A DNA stretch of 8,975 nucleotides from Methanothrix sp. (lineage in GTDB: Archaea > Halobacteriota > Methanosarcinia > Methanotrichales > Methanotrichaceae). The stretch is taken from positions 1 to 8,975 of the forward strand of contig JAJRAX010000193.1 of assembly GCA_028679775.1 (NCBI GenBank), given 5' to 3'. Positions 1 to 6,195 of this stretch are shown here, in pieces. The translations under genes and the position numbers were made by a program. Each line of letters begins with the position of its first letter. The first letter of the stretch is position 1. The notes under the pieces are model-generated. The model saw nothing but the letters and a program-made list of their open reading frames with translations, made no database searches and had not been told where the DNA came from.

Positions 1-2810
1 ACCAAGGTTGGCAGGATCTTCACAGGTTAACTCAAGACCCGGATAGCAACGTGCGAGGGTTCGCAGTCGATGCTTTAGGGTCATCTTTTGCGCTTCTGCC
101 CGATAAGTCTCAGAGCTGGCAGGATCTGCACAGGCTCACTCAAGACCAGGATGATGGGGTGCGACTAGACGCAGCTTATGCCTTGGATTCAGCTTTTTTC
201 CATCTGCCCGACAAGTCTCAGGGCCAGCAGGATCTGCACAGGTTAACTCAAGACCCGGATAGCTACGTGCGATGGATCGCGGTCCAAGCATTGGGCTCAG
301 CTTTTGCGCTTCTTTCCAACAGGACCGAGGGGTGGCAAGATCTTCTCGGGCTCACTCAAGACCAGGATAGTGAAGTGCGAGAGGCTGCAGCCAATGCTTT
401 GGGTTCAACCTTTGCCCATTTGCCTGATAAATCCCAAGGCTGGCGGGATCTTCTCAGGCTCACCCAAGATCGAGATATTGGGGTGCGATGGAACACAGTA
501 AATGCATTGGTTTCAGTATTTGCTCTTCTGCCAGATAAATCCCAAGGCTGGCGGGATCTTCTCGATCTCATTCAAGACCAAGATAGCTATGTGCAGGAGG
601 TCGCTGCCGATAACCTGGATTCAGCCTTTGTCCTTTTGCCTGACAAAGTCCAAGGCTGGCAGGATCTTCTCGAGCTCACTCAAGACCAAGATAGCTATGT
701 GCAGGAGGCCGCAGTCTATGCCCTAGACTCGGCTTTTGCCTTTCTGCCCGACAAAGGCCAAGGTTGGCAAGATCTTCTCAGGCTCACTCAAGACCGGGAT
801 AGTGAGATGCGATGGGACGTAGCTCATAACTTGGGTTCAGCCTTTGTCCTCTTGCCTGATAAATCCCAAGGCTGGCAGGATTTACACGAGTTAATTCATG
901 ATCAGGATAGTGAAATGCGGATGGCCGCGGCCCGAGCCTTAGGCTCAGCTTTTGCCTTTCTGCCCGACAAGTCTCAGGGTTGGCAGGATCTGCACAGGTT
1001 AGCTCAAGACCAGGATGGTGAAATGCGGATGGCCGCGGCCCGAGCCTTAGGCTCAGCTTTTGCCTTTCTGCCCGACAAGTCTCAGGGTTGGCAGGATCTG
1101 CACAGGTTAGCTCAAGACCAGGATAGCTTCGTGCGACAGAGTGCAACCGATGCCTTGAGCTCAGCTTTTGTGCTTCTGCCCGACAAAGACCTGGGTGGGC
1201 AAGATCTGCACAGGTTGACTCAAGACCAGGATAGCTTCGTGCGAGGTAGAGCAACCCGATCCATGGGTTCAAATTTTGTGCTTCTACCTAACAGAGCCCA
1301 GGGCTGGCAAGATCTGCACAGGTTAACTCGAGACCAGGATAGCTTCGTGCGACAGAGTGCAACCGATGCCTTGAGCTCAGCTTTTGTGCTTCTGCCCGAC
1401 AAAGACCTGGCTGGGCAAGATCTGCACAGGTTGACTCAAGACCCGGATAGCTTCGTGCGAGGCAGAGCAACCCGATCCATGGGTTCAACTTTTGCGCTTC
1501 TACCCAACAAAGACCTGGGCTGGCAAGATCTGCACAGGTTAACTCAAGACCTAGATAGCGATGTGCGAATGTTTGCATACTACTCGCTAGGAAAAATCTC
1601 AATTTGCAGAGCCTCTGAATCCAACGAGAAAGATGCAATAAGATCTGAGCTGGAAGCTGCAGTGGATTTCTTTGAGAGATCAACTGAAGAGCGGCCTTAT
1701 TACAATCCTGCCAGTTTTTGCCGTCCATTTTATCGATCGTACCTGGCGCTGACATTTCAGGGAGCATCTGAAGCAGAGGTGCAAAGATATCTTGCTGAAG
1801 CCAAGGAGGCCACCGGAAGCTCTGAAAACAAAAAGGAGCTATTTGGCGCTGTTGAAAATTTGGCCAAGGCCCTGGAAGAATCCCAAAAGCTCAAGGAAAA
1901 ATCCATAGAATGCATTCGAAGCGATCTCAAAGCCTATCAGTGGTATTGCGATCGTGCAGCAGAGCACATGGCCACAGTGGAAGAAAAGGCTCCGGGTGCA
2001 GTCAAATTGCTCAAAAAATGCAATCCGATTATTGAAGAGAGGATAGAGGCCACTATTGCTGAGATCCAGGAGACTGCCAGGGAAATTTGCCGGGCAAACC
2101 GCGGATCGGGCACGAAATATGAAGCGCTTGGCGTCTTAATAGATCAAGAGGCAAAGAATCTATCTTCAGAAGATCCAATAAAATTATTCGAGATCATCAC
2201 AATGATCGCTTCGGGTCTTAGAGAGTTTTGCGGATGTTTGCCCGAGGATAAAAGGGAGCAAGCCTACGAGATATTGTATGAGATCAAAACAGAGCGAGAT
2301 CCTTACAGCAAGCTCTCCAGAATCTTGCTGGTTCAGACGTATCTCCAATCGAATATCACCCAGGCAGAATACGAGTCTGCGATAAATAGCAAGCTCGAAG
2401 AAATTCACAACGACATAAAATCAATGAATAAAAAAATTGACACAATAATATTCGATCTGGCAAAGATAAAAATTACATCAGGAGATATTATATCTAATCT
2501 TTTGGCCATAAAAACTGAACTGACTAAAATAGCAGAGATTGAAAAGAGTTCTGCTTTAGAGCGAGAGAGCGTTTTAAAGAAATCATCTCCTCCAAACGAG
2601 AGCCAAATCGCTCTGGGAAACCTCATCGAGGCCAAGGTCTCGGAGCTGGAAGAAATCTTGAAGACAAAGGCGACGAAAGAAGACGTTTCAGCCATTCTGA
2701 ATAAGCTGGAAGACCTGAAGCCATCTGCAGGATTTGAATGGTTAGGCAGAATTGCAGACTTGATAGCGATTTTCGATGCTTCGATAAAGATCTTTCAATT
2801 CCTCCTGTAG
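1..2810 (+). CDS. HEAT-repeat protein with helical/coiled-coil C-terminal region (5' end outside window)
   Basis: The reading frame is open from the first complete codon at position 3 to TAG at 2808-2810, so the gene starts upstream of the window and at least 935 residues are visible. The first ~525 residues are back-to-back 36-residue units of HEAT/PBS-lyase-like character, with a core like GWQDLHRLTQDQDS-VR followed by an A-rich helix and LLPDK. Such repeats stack as helix pairs and normally serve as protein-binding scaffolds. The remaining ~410 residues are repeat-free and mostly helical. They include an ERPYYNPASFCRPFYRS stretch typical, as I recall, of Methanosarcina/Methanothrix HEAT proteins, heptad-like coiled-coil segments (about residues 785-910), and a hydrophobic C-terminus (WLGRIADLIAIF). 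No signal peptide, catalytic motif or partner gene is visible, so the function is unknown; a scaffold or signalling role is only an inference. The GTG at 51 is an internal Val, not a start. Confidence 0.85.
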   Translation, partial: QGWQDLHRLTQDPDSNVRGFAVDALGSSFALLPDKSQSWQDLHRLTQDQDDGVRLDAAYALDSAFFHLPDKSQGQQDLHRLTQDPDSYVRWIAVQALGSAFALLSNRTEGWQDLLGLTQDQDSEVREAAANALGSTFAHLPDKSQGWRDLLRLTQDRDIGVRWNTVNALVSVFALLPDKSQGWRDLLDLIQDQDSYVQEVAADNLDSAFVLLPDKVQGWQDLLELTQDQDSYVQEAAVYALDSAFAFLPDKGQGWQDLLRLTQDRDSEMRWDVAHNLGSAFVLLPDKSQGWQDLHELIHDQDSEMRMAAARALGSAFAFLPDKSQGWQDLHRLAQDQDGEMRMAAARALGSAFAFLPDKSQGWQDLHRLAQDQDSFVRQSATDALSSAFVLLPDKDLGGQDLHRLTQDQDSFVRGRATRSMGSNFVLLPNRAQGWQDLHRLTRDQDSFVRQSATDALSSAFVLLPDKDLAGQDLHRLTQDPDSFVRGRATRSMGSTFALLPNKDLGWQDLHRLTQDLDSDVRMFAYYSLGKISICRASESNEKDAIRSELEAAVDFFERSTEERPYYNPASFCRPFYRSYLALTFQGASEAEVQRYLAEAKEATGSSENKKELFGAVENLAKALEESQKLKEKSIECIRSDLKAYQWYCDRAAEHMATVEEKAPGAVKLLKKCNPIIEERIEATIAEIQETAREICRANRGSGTKYEALGVLIDQEAKNLSSEDPIKLFEIITMIASGLREFCGCLPEDKREQAYEILYEIKTERDPYSKLSRILLVQTYLQSNITQAEYESAINSKLEEIHNDIKSMNKKIDTIIFDLAKIKITSGDIISNLLAIKTELTKIAEIEKSSALERESVLKKSSPPNESQIALGNLIEAKVSELEEILKTKATKEDVSAILNKLEDLKPSAGFEWLGRIADLIAIFDASIKIFQFLL
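910..1124 (+). repeat. Perfect 107-bp tandem duplication inside the HEAT array
   Basis: Positions 910-1016 and 1018-1124 are identical base for base at an offset of 108 bp; the mismatches that end the match are at 909/1017 and 1017/1125. This covers one whole repeat unit including third codon positions, so it is a very recent duplication or conversion event rather than selection on the protein. Confidence 0.9.
1083..1514 (+). repeat. 216-bp (two-unit) duplication inside the HEAT array
   Basis: Positions 1083-1298 and 1299-1514 are two copies of a double unit. In each, a unit carrying RQSATDALSSAF is followed by one carrying RGRATRSMGS. The copies differ at only a small number of bases. This higher-order pairing shows that the array grew by two units at a time here, in contrast to the single-unit duplication just upstream. 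Confidence 0.85.
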
Positions 2811-3155
2811 CCAAAGAACTCACTTTTCCACAGCAATCTTTCAGATCCATCCTCTCGATTCCCAACAGGTCCATCAGCAAGTGCACTGCCACTGCCAGGC
2901 GCATCTTCTGCACCATTCAGCCCTCTGGCAGGTGTTTTACAGCTTCGCTAACCCCGGCCTGCGTCCCCGGCTGACTGTGCGCCCGAAGGCCACCACAGTG
3001 CGCAGGCCGACACACTCAAGCGCGGGCGGGCGGAAGACGCCGCGGCCCTGGATGCGCTGCAGCCGGCGGTGCTGGAGTGGGCCATCCGGGGCGAGCTTTG
3101 TATCTCGCAACTCCAGCAATTCGAGCCTGATTATCATTAATCCTCATGAAAGCTC
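2811..3155. other. Gene-free gap between convergent HEAT gene and acr3; partly GC-rich
   Basis: This 345-bp stretch separates the stop of the HEAT gene from the stop of acr3. The first ~140 bp contain only short open frames on either strand that I do not recognise. From about 2950 to 3110 the base composition becomes clearly richer in G and C than either flank, which suggests foreign or decayed DNA (see the pseudogene entry). I see no hairpin with a T tract that would be a convincing terminator for either convergent gene. Confidence 0.6.
2952..3140 (+). pseudogene. Possible decayed 3' fragment of a type I restriction specificity gene (hsdS-like)
   Basis: Between a stop at 2949-2951 and TAA at 3138-3140 a 62-codon frame ends in DALQPAVLEWAIRGEL followed by a short tail. 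This resembles the common C-terminal ending of HsdS specificity subunits, which often read LDALLPAVLD-AFRGEL, preceded by an amphipathic helix such as QAETLKR. There is no start codon with a ribosome-binding site and no upstream target-recognition domain, and the preceding frame is broken, so if real it is a remnant. The high GC content, unlike the neighbours, fits transfer from another genome. The resemblance is from memory over about 20 residues and could be chance. Confidence 0.3.
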
Positions 3156-4229
3156 TTATTTGCACTCACATACACCCTGATCTCCAGCAAAGTACCTCTC
3201 CTTGAGCTTTAGAGCCACGTTTACGAGCCCAATCAAGACCGGCACCTCTATCAGTGGTCCGATCACTGCTGCAAATGCCTCCTGGGAGGCGATGCCAAAC
3301 ACTCCCACGGCCACGGCAATTGCCAGCTCGAAGTTGTTGCTGGCAGCGGTAAAGGATAGGGCGGCAGTTTTCCCGTAGCTGACGCCCAATTTATACGCCA
3401 TGAAGAAGCTTAGAGAGAACATGATCAGGAAATAAAACACCAGGGGCACTGCCACCCTCACTACATCAAAGGGAAGCTGCACTATGTAGTCTCCCTTCAA
3501 AGAGAACATAACCAAAATGGTGAAGAGCAGAGCAGTGAGTGTGAGCGGGGAAATCTTAGGTATGAAGTCCCTCTCATACCAAGCCCTTCCTCTGGCCTTT
3601 ATCAGCGCAAATCTTGTGATGATGCCAGCAAGGAATGGAATGCCCAGATAAATGAAGACGCTCTGTGCGATCTGGGCAATTGTCACATCGACGGCTGTTC
3701 CCTCAGCAATGCCTAACGCGGCAGGCAAAAGTGTGATGAATACATAGGCATAAACGGAATAGAACAGCACCTGAAACACTGAGTTGAGCCCCACCAACGC
3801 GGCGCAGTACTCAGTGTCTCCGCAGGCCAGCTCATTCCAGACGATGACCATGGCTATGCATCTGGCAAGGCCAATGAGGACTATGCCGTACATGAGATGA
3901 GGCGAGTCTCGCAGAAAGATTACCGCTAGGGCAAACATCAGAACGGGTCCAATGATCCAGTTCTGCACGAGGGAGAGGCTGAGAACCTTTCTATCCCGGA
4001 AGACTTGCCCAAGCTCCTCGTACTTCACCTTGGCTAGAGGAGGGTACATCATCAGTATCAAGCCGATGGCGATAGGTATCGATGTCGTGCCAATCTGCAG
4101 GCTCAAGATGAACCGGGTTATGCCAGGCGCATAGTAGCCCGCGGCCACGCCGATCAGCATGGCTGCAAAAATCCAGACTGTAAGATAACGGGACAAAAAA
4201 TCCAGTCCCCGACCGACTCCGTTTGACAT
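3156..4229 (-). CDS. acr3: ACR3-family arsenite efflux permease
   Basis: This 357-residue protein is a member of the BART-superfamily ACR3 permeases, which export As(III), and in some cases Sb(III), across the cytoplasmic membrane using the ion gradient. About ten hydrophobic segments span the sequence. It carries the family hallmark GLARC at residues 120-124 with the thiolate-ligand Cys124, and [13 protein letters not shown] around residues 294-305 with Glu301. These correspond to the Cys/Glu pair shown to be essential in corynebacterial Acr3 (Cys129/Glu305 there, as I recall). Length is normal. The ATG at 4229 is preceded by GAGGAAGGG at 4239-4247, nine bases upstream. It lies 36 bp after the rhodanese-like gene and is the last gene of the operon begun near 5860. 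The C-terminus ends in a CxC (GVCECK) just before the stop, which is not a family feature I know. The assignment is firm; substrate range is inferred from the family. Confidence 0.93.
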   Translation of the reverse strand: MSNGVGRGLDFLSRYLTVWIFAAMLIGVAAGYYAPGITRFILSLQIGTTSIPIAIGLILMMYPPLAKVKYEELGQVFRDRKVLSLSLVQNWIIGPVLMFALAVIFLRDSPHLMYGIVLIGLARCIAMVIVWNELACGDTEYCAALVGLNSVFQVLFYSVYAYVFITLLPAALGIAEGTAVDVTIAQIAQSVFIYLGIPFLAGIITRFALIKARGRAWYERDFIPKISPLTLTALLFTILVMFSLKGDYIVQLPFDVVRVAVPLVFYFLIMFSLSFFMAYKLGVSYGKTAALSFTAASNNFELAIAVAVGVFGIASQEAFAAVIGPLIEVPVLIGLVNVALKLKERYFAGDQGVCECK

Positions 4230-4238
4230 TCGCTATAT

Positions 4239-4247
4239 CCCTTCCTC
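4239..4247 (-). promoter_or_regulatory. Ribosome-binding site of acr3
   Basis: On the minus strand GAGGAAGGG lies nine bases before the ATG at 4229, in the 36-bp gap after the rhodanese-like gene. It supports the chosen start. Confidence 0.6.
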
Positions 4248-4265
4248 AAAAATTAAATTTTAATA

Positions 4266-5306
4266 TTATGTTGTCCCCAATTTTTTGTACTTTGATCCGG
4301 CATCACTTGCACTGGACTTTGCATCATCATCACCAATATCATTATCATCATCAGCATCATCCAGCACGTCCGCAACTTGATGAGCCCTCCAATCCTCCCA
4401 GGTATATATGCGAGCCTGAAATCCCATGAGCTGCAGGGCATACCAGACCAGAGACGATCGGTTGTAATCATCGGAATAGACAACGATTGGTTTGTCTTTT
4501 TCGAGTCTGGAAAATACGGTTCCTAGATCTGTGCTGTCCTTGATCCTCTCGCCCTTGATTACATTTGATGGATCCAGAGCAGTAGAGCCTGCAATCCGCC
4601 CCTGTCCAAAATCCGCAAAGGGCCGGGCGTCTACAATCTGGGCCTTGCCGGACTTTACGTACTCGTAATCGGCAATAATATCAGCCTTGATGGCAGGCCG
4701 GTACTCTGCTTTTGGCAGTAGCCTCTCTGTTGTCTCTTCAGGCAGTCCTGCAGCCTTCCAGTCTGCCAGGCTCCCGTCCAGAAGCTCTAGATCCTCATGG
4801 CCCAGATATCGCAGCACAAGGTAGGCGAATTCAGCCTCTCCGGAACTCAGAGAGAGTCCATAGAGAACAAGCGAATCATCTGGGAAGACGCCGGCATCGC
4901 CCAGCACTTCGGCGAGCTCTTCAACAGTTTTGAGATTGCCATCTTCGTCGATGAACTGCCTGCTTGGAATATGAATTGCATTCTTGATGTGAGACGCAGC
5001 ATAGCCGTTAGTATTGGTGACATCAATTACCAGATCCGAGCTGGAGACGCTCTTCATGGACTTGAGAATCTCGCCGTTAGGAAATGATCGATCTCGATCT
5101 GACGGATTTTCGGTGCTGTCTGCTGATCCTGCACCAGCACTTTTCTGGGAGCTGTCCGACGTGTCAGCTTGATCGGTACCTGGCTCGGAATTGAGAAATG
5201 CGCTGGGGTCCCAGGTTCCTCCGCTGCAACTGCACCCGGCCTGCGTACAGGGCAATGAAGCTATCAAAGATAACAGTATAAGTCCTGAAATATAAAATCT
5301 AACCAT
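4266..5306 (-). CDS. Exported tandem rhodanese-like protein lacking catalytic cysteines
   Basis: A 346-residue protein with an N-terminal signal peptide (hydrophobic residues ~7-22, then QAGCSC, possibly a lipid-attachment Cys25), a Ser/Asp-rich linker to ~75, and two rhodanese folds at ~76-190 and ~205-312. Each fold shows the usual landmarks: VIDV and IVDAR strands, a GYAASHIKNAIHIP-type entry loop in the first, and LLDGSLADW or TWEDW at the ends. Rhodaneses transfer sulfane sulfur through a Cys in the active-site loop. Here the first loop reads LVLYGLSLSSG (Gly150) and the second IVVYSDDYNRSS (Ser278), so neither has it. The C-terminus is Asp-rich (DDADDDNDIGDDD). The start overlaps the arsR end by eight bases and has GAGGT five bases upstream, so it is translationally coupled to arsR and followed by acr3. 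A binding or structural role outside the membrane is inferred; sulfurtransferase activity looks unlikely. Confidence 0.8.
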   Translation of the reverse strand: MVRFYISGLILLSLIASLPCTQAGCSCSGGTWDPSAFLNSEPGTDQADTSDSSQKSAGAGSADSTENPSDRDRSFPNGEILKSMKSVSSSDLVIDVTNTNGYAASHIKNAIHIPSRQFIDEDGNLKTVEELAEVLGDAGVFPDDSLVLYGLSLSSGEAEFAYLVLRYLGHEDLELLDGSLADWKAAGLPEETTERLLPKAEYRPAIKADIIADYEYVKSGKAQIVDARPFADFGQGRIAGSTALDPSNVIKGERIKDSTDLGTVFSRLEKDKPIVVYSDDYNRSSLVWYALQLMGFQARIYTWEDWRAHQVADVLDDADDDNDIGDDDAKSSASDAGSKYKKLGTT

Positions 5307-5694
5307 ATTTTACCTCATTCATAAGCTTAACAAGATTGAGCATCTCAATTACAGCGCCCTCCGAGAGCCGGTATCTGGACCACCTTCCGTCTTTCCGCTC
5401 TTTGATCAGGCCGGCGTCCTTGAGGAGGGATAAATGATGAGATGTGCTAGATTGGGGCCGGTCCACTGCGACCATGATCTCACAGACACACAGCTCGCCT
5501 TCTCGCAGAAGAGAGAGGATCTTGAGGCGACAGGGATCGGCCATGGCCTTGAATATCTCAGCTTCGGCCTTTATTTGTGTCTCATCAAGCTTGTTCGTAA
5601 TGCAACGCAGCTTATTGACCTTGCATTCCGCCTTATCTGCGTCTCCGATCAGCCGCGTCATCCTGTTGACGGCCTCATCAGATACCTCTGCCAT
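5299..5694 (-). CDS. arsR: ArsR-family metalloregulatory repressor
   Basis: Winged-helix repressor of 131 residues from the ATG at 5694. Residues ~44-110 carry the ArsR/SmtB fold: FKAMADPCRLKILSLL, then GELCVCEI, a recognition helix with QSSTSHHLSLLKDAGL, and the wing RKDGRWSRYRL. Cys69 and Cys71 of ELCVC match the As(III) ligands Cys32/Cys34 of the R773 ArsR. The third ligand position (Cys37) is Met74, so sensing would rely on two thiolates or on other cysteines. There is a ~43-residue N-terminal extension with Cys24 and Cys31. A GTG at 5706 could extend it by four residues, but GAGGTG at 5704-5709 sits nine bases before the ATG and is a better ribosome-binding site for it. It follows the Cys-rich mini-gene with a 13-base gap and overlaps the rhodanese-like gene by eight bases. 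It probably represses its own operon and leaves DNA when As(III) binds. Confidence 0.92.
   Translation of the reverse strand: MAEVSDEAVNRMTRLIGDADKAECKVNKLRCITNKLDETQIKAEAEIFKAMADPCRLKILSLLREGELCVCEIMVAVDRPQSSTSHHLSLLKDAGLIKERKDGRWSRYRLSEGAVIEMLNLVKLMNEVKYG
5312..5316 (-). promoter_or_regulatory. Ribosome-binding site of the rhodanese-like gene inside the arsR end
   Basis: GAGGT on the minus strand lies five bases before the ATG at 5306 and within the last codons of arsR. This fixes the start of the rhodanese-like gene and indicates coupled translation. Confidence 0.7.
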
Positions 5695-5703
5695 AAAACA
5701 ATG

Positions 5704-5709
5704 CACCTC
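5704..5709 (-). promoter_or_regulatory. Ribosome-binding site deciding the arsR start
   Basis: GAGGTG on the minus strand overlaps the TGA of the Cys-rich mini-gene and precedes the ATG at 5694 by nine bases. The alternative GTG start at 5706 lies inside this motif, so the ATG is preferred. Confidence 0.65.
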
Positions 5710-5860
5710 AGCAGCAACAGCAGCTCTTATGATCCATCAGGTTATCTTTCTCAAGCCCCAGGCAAGCCTCGCAGATCCTTATTCTCCCTCGATCCTCGTG
5801 AGTTACTATGAAGAGGGATTTTGCTTCTTTGTTGCATATCTCGCATTTTGCGCTGATCAT
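5708..5860 (-). CDS. Small Cys-rich zinc-ribbon-like protein with a C-terminal Cys4 tail
   Basis: A 50-codon frame runs from ATG at 5858-5860 to TGA at 5708-5710, directly before arsR. The peptide begins MISAKCEICNKEAK, has a second pair in ICEACLG, and ends HKSCCCC. The CxxC at residues 6-9 and CxxC at 30-33 are spaced like a small zinc ribbon or treble-clef knuckle. The last four residues are all cysteine, a likely soft-metal site. A weak AGGA lies six bases upstream, a TATA box sits 42 bases before the start, and the stop overlaps the arsR ribosome-binding site, so it would be the first gene of the operon. I do not recognise the family. Binding or handing over As(III) or another thiophilic metal is inferred from cysteine content and position. 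Because it is short, a chance frame cannot be fully excluded, but eight cysteines in two pairs and a tail argue for coding. Confidence 0.65.
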   Translation of the reverse strand: MISAKCEICNKEAKSLFIVTHEDRGRIRICEACLGLEKDNLMDHKSCCCC

Positions 5861-5884
5861 TTTCAGTCCTTTACCAAACAGTTC

Positions 5885-5904
5885 ATATCTAGTTATTTCG
5901 ATAT
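5885..5904. promoter_or_regulatory. Candidate ArsR operator (ATATC-N10-GATAT)
   Basis: ATATC at 5885-5889 and GATAT at 5900-5904 form a perfect five-base dyad with a ten-base spacer. It overlaps the TATA box of the ars operon and the stretch leading to the expected transcription start, where a bound ArsR dimer would block initiation. The arms are short and the region AT-rich, so this is only a candidate. Confidence 0.35.
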
Positions 5905-5911
5905 ATAAAAT
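5901..5911 (-). promoter_or_regulatory. Archaeal TATA promoter of the ars operon
   Basis: Read on the minus strand the sequence is GGCAAATTTTATATATCG. TTTTATATAT is a good archaeal TATA box with an A-rich BRE-like stretch before it. Transcription would start about 25 bases downstream, near 5880, leaving a leader of about 20 bases before the mini-gene ATG at 5860. Confidence 0.55.
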
Positions 5912-6100
5912 TTGCCGTCATAACGCTAAATTGAATTACGTCATTTGTCTTTAATTAAATAAAACTAGTATGTTTTTATAATTCAGTTGCATCCGAATCA
6001 AAATTAACAATTGAGAATGATCTTACCATCGAGAAAGCTTATTAGCAGATAGTATCAATGACAATATTTTCAATATGTAATGCTTCTTAGGTTATTATGT

Positions 6101-6115
6101 CGAAAGACTTATATC
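6101..6115 (+). promoter_or_regulatory. Archaeal BRE/TATA promoter of the thioredoxin-redoxin/CcdA genes
   Basis: CGAAAG at 6101-6106 is a BRE-like element and CTTATATC at 6108-6115 a TATA box. The predicted start site is near 6136-6140, about 58 bases before the chosen ATG at 6196. Because this promoter lies inside the longer open frame that begins at 6097, it argues for the shorter protein. Confidence 0.5.
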
Positions 6116-6195
6116 CAATAATGTCGATATGCCAGCCTGCAAGAATTGCGAGAACTCTATGTGGATATAGAATCAATCGTTATGGAGAGTGCATC

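Larger units (their letters stand above)
3..1622 (+). repeat. Array of 108-bp tandem repeats encoding 36-residue HEAT-like units
   Basis: Units begin every 108 bp from position 3 (3, 111, 219 and so on to 1515). Fourteen complete copies are followed by a fifteenth that degenerates after about residue 24 of the unit. The consensus is GWQDLHRLTQDQDS-VR, then a variable A-rich helix, then LGSAF-LLPDK. Copies differ mainly at the two or three residues after VR and at the start of the second helix, which would be the surface of a stacked solenoid. Some neighbouring copies are almost identical at DNA level, showing recent duplication or gene conversion. Confidence 0.9.
5861..6195. other. AT-rich divergent intergenic region
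   Basis: This 335-bp region separates the minus-strand ars operon from the plus-strand thioredoxin/CcdA genes. It is strongly AT-rich in contrast to the genes. It holds one promoter candidate for each direction and a candidate operator, listed separately. It also has two copies of CGTCAT 23 bp apart (5916-5921 and 5939-5944) and two copies of CAATAT 9 bp apart (6062-6067 and 6071-6076), either of which could be a protein-binding site or chance. I see no tRNA or other structured RNA in it. Confidence 0.7.

Noticed and set aside
1..1622. Tandem repeats as a CRISPR array
   Set aside because: The 108-bp units have no spacers, stay in one reading frame and encode a regular helical repeat.
784..1767. 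Long open frames on the minus strand opposite the HEAT array
   Set aside because: They mirror the 108-bp repeats of the plus-strand gene, repeat with the same period, and lack starts with ribosome-binding sites. They are shadows of the repeat.
2623..2916. Minus-strand frame with MVQKMRLAVAVHLLMDLLGIERM across the HEAT gene end
   Set aside because: Half of it overlaps the well-supported HEAT coding region, there is no recognisable family and no ribosome-binding site.
3093..3155. Inverted repeat GAGCTTT/AAAGCTC near the acr3 end as a terminator
   Set aside because: Seven-base arms are separated by a 49-base loop, without a T tract; easily chance.
4223..4429. His-rich plus-strand frame (HHHHQYHYHHQHH) that could pass for a metal-binding protein
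   Set aside because: It is the complement of the Asp-rich tail of the rhodanese-like gene, whose coding on the minus strand is well supported.
6129..6170. Thirteen-residue leader-like peptide MPACKNCENSMWI
   Set aside because: Its ATG lies at or before the predicted transcription start, there is no ribosome-binding site, and it is too short to judge.
6097..6195. N-terminal extension of the thioredoxin-like protein from ATG 6097
   Set aside because: A BRE/TATA promoter lies within it, it has no signal-peptide character, and the ATG at 6196 has a good ribosome-binding site followed by a signal peptide.
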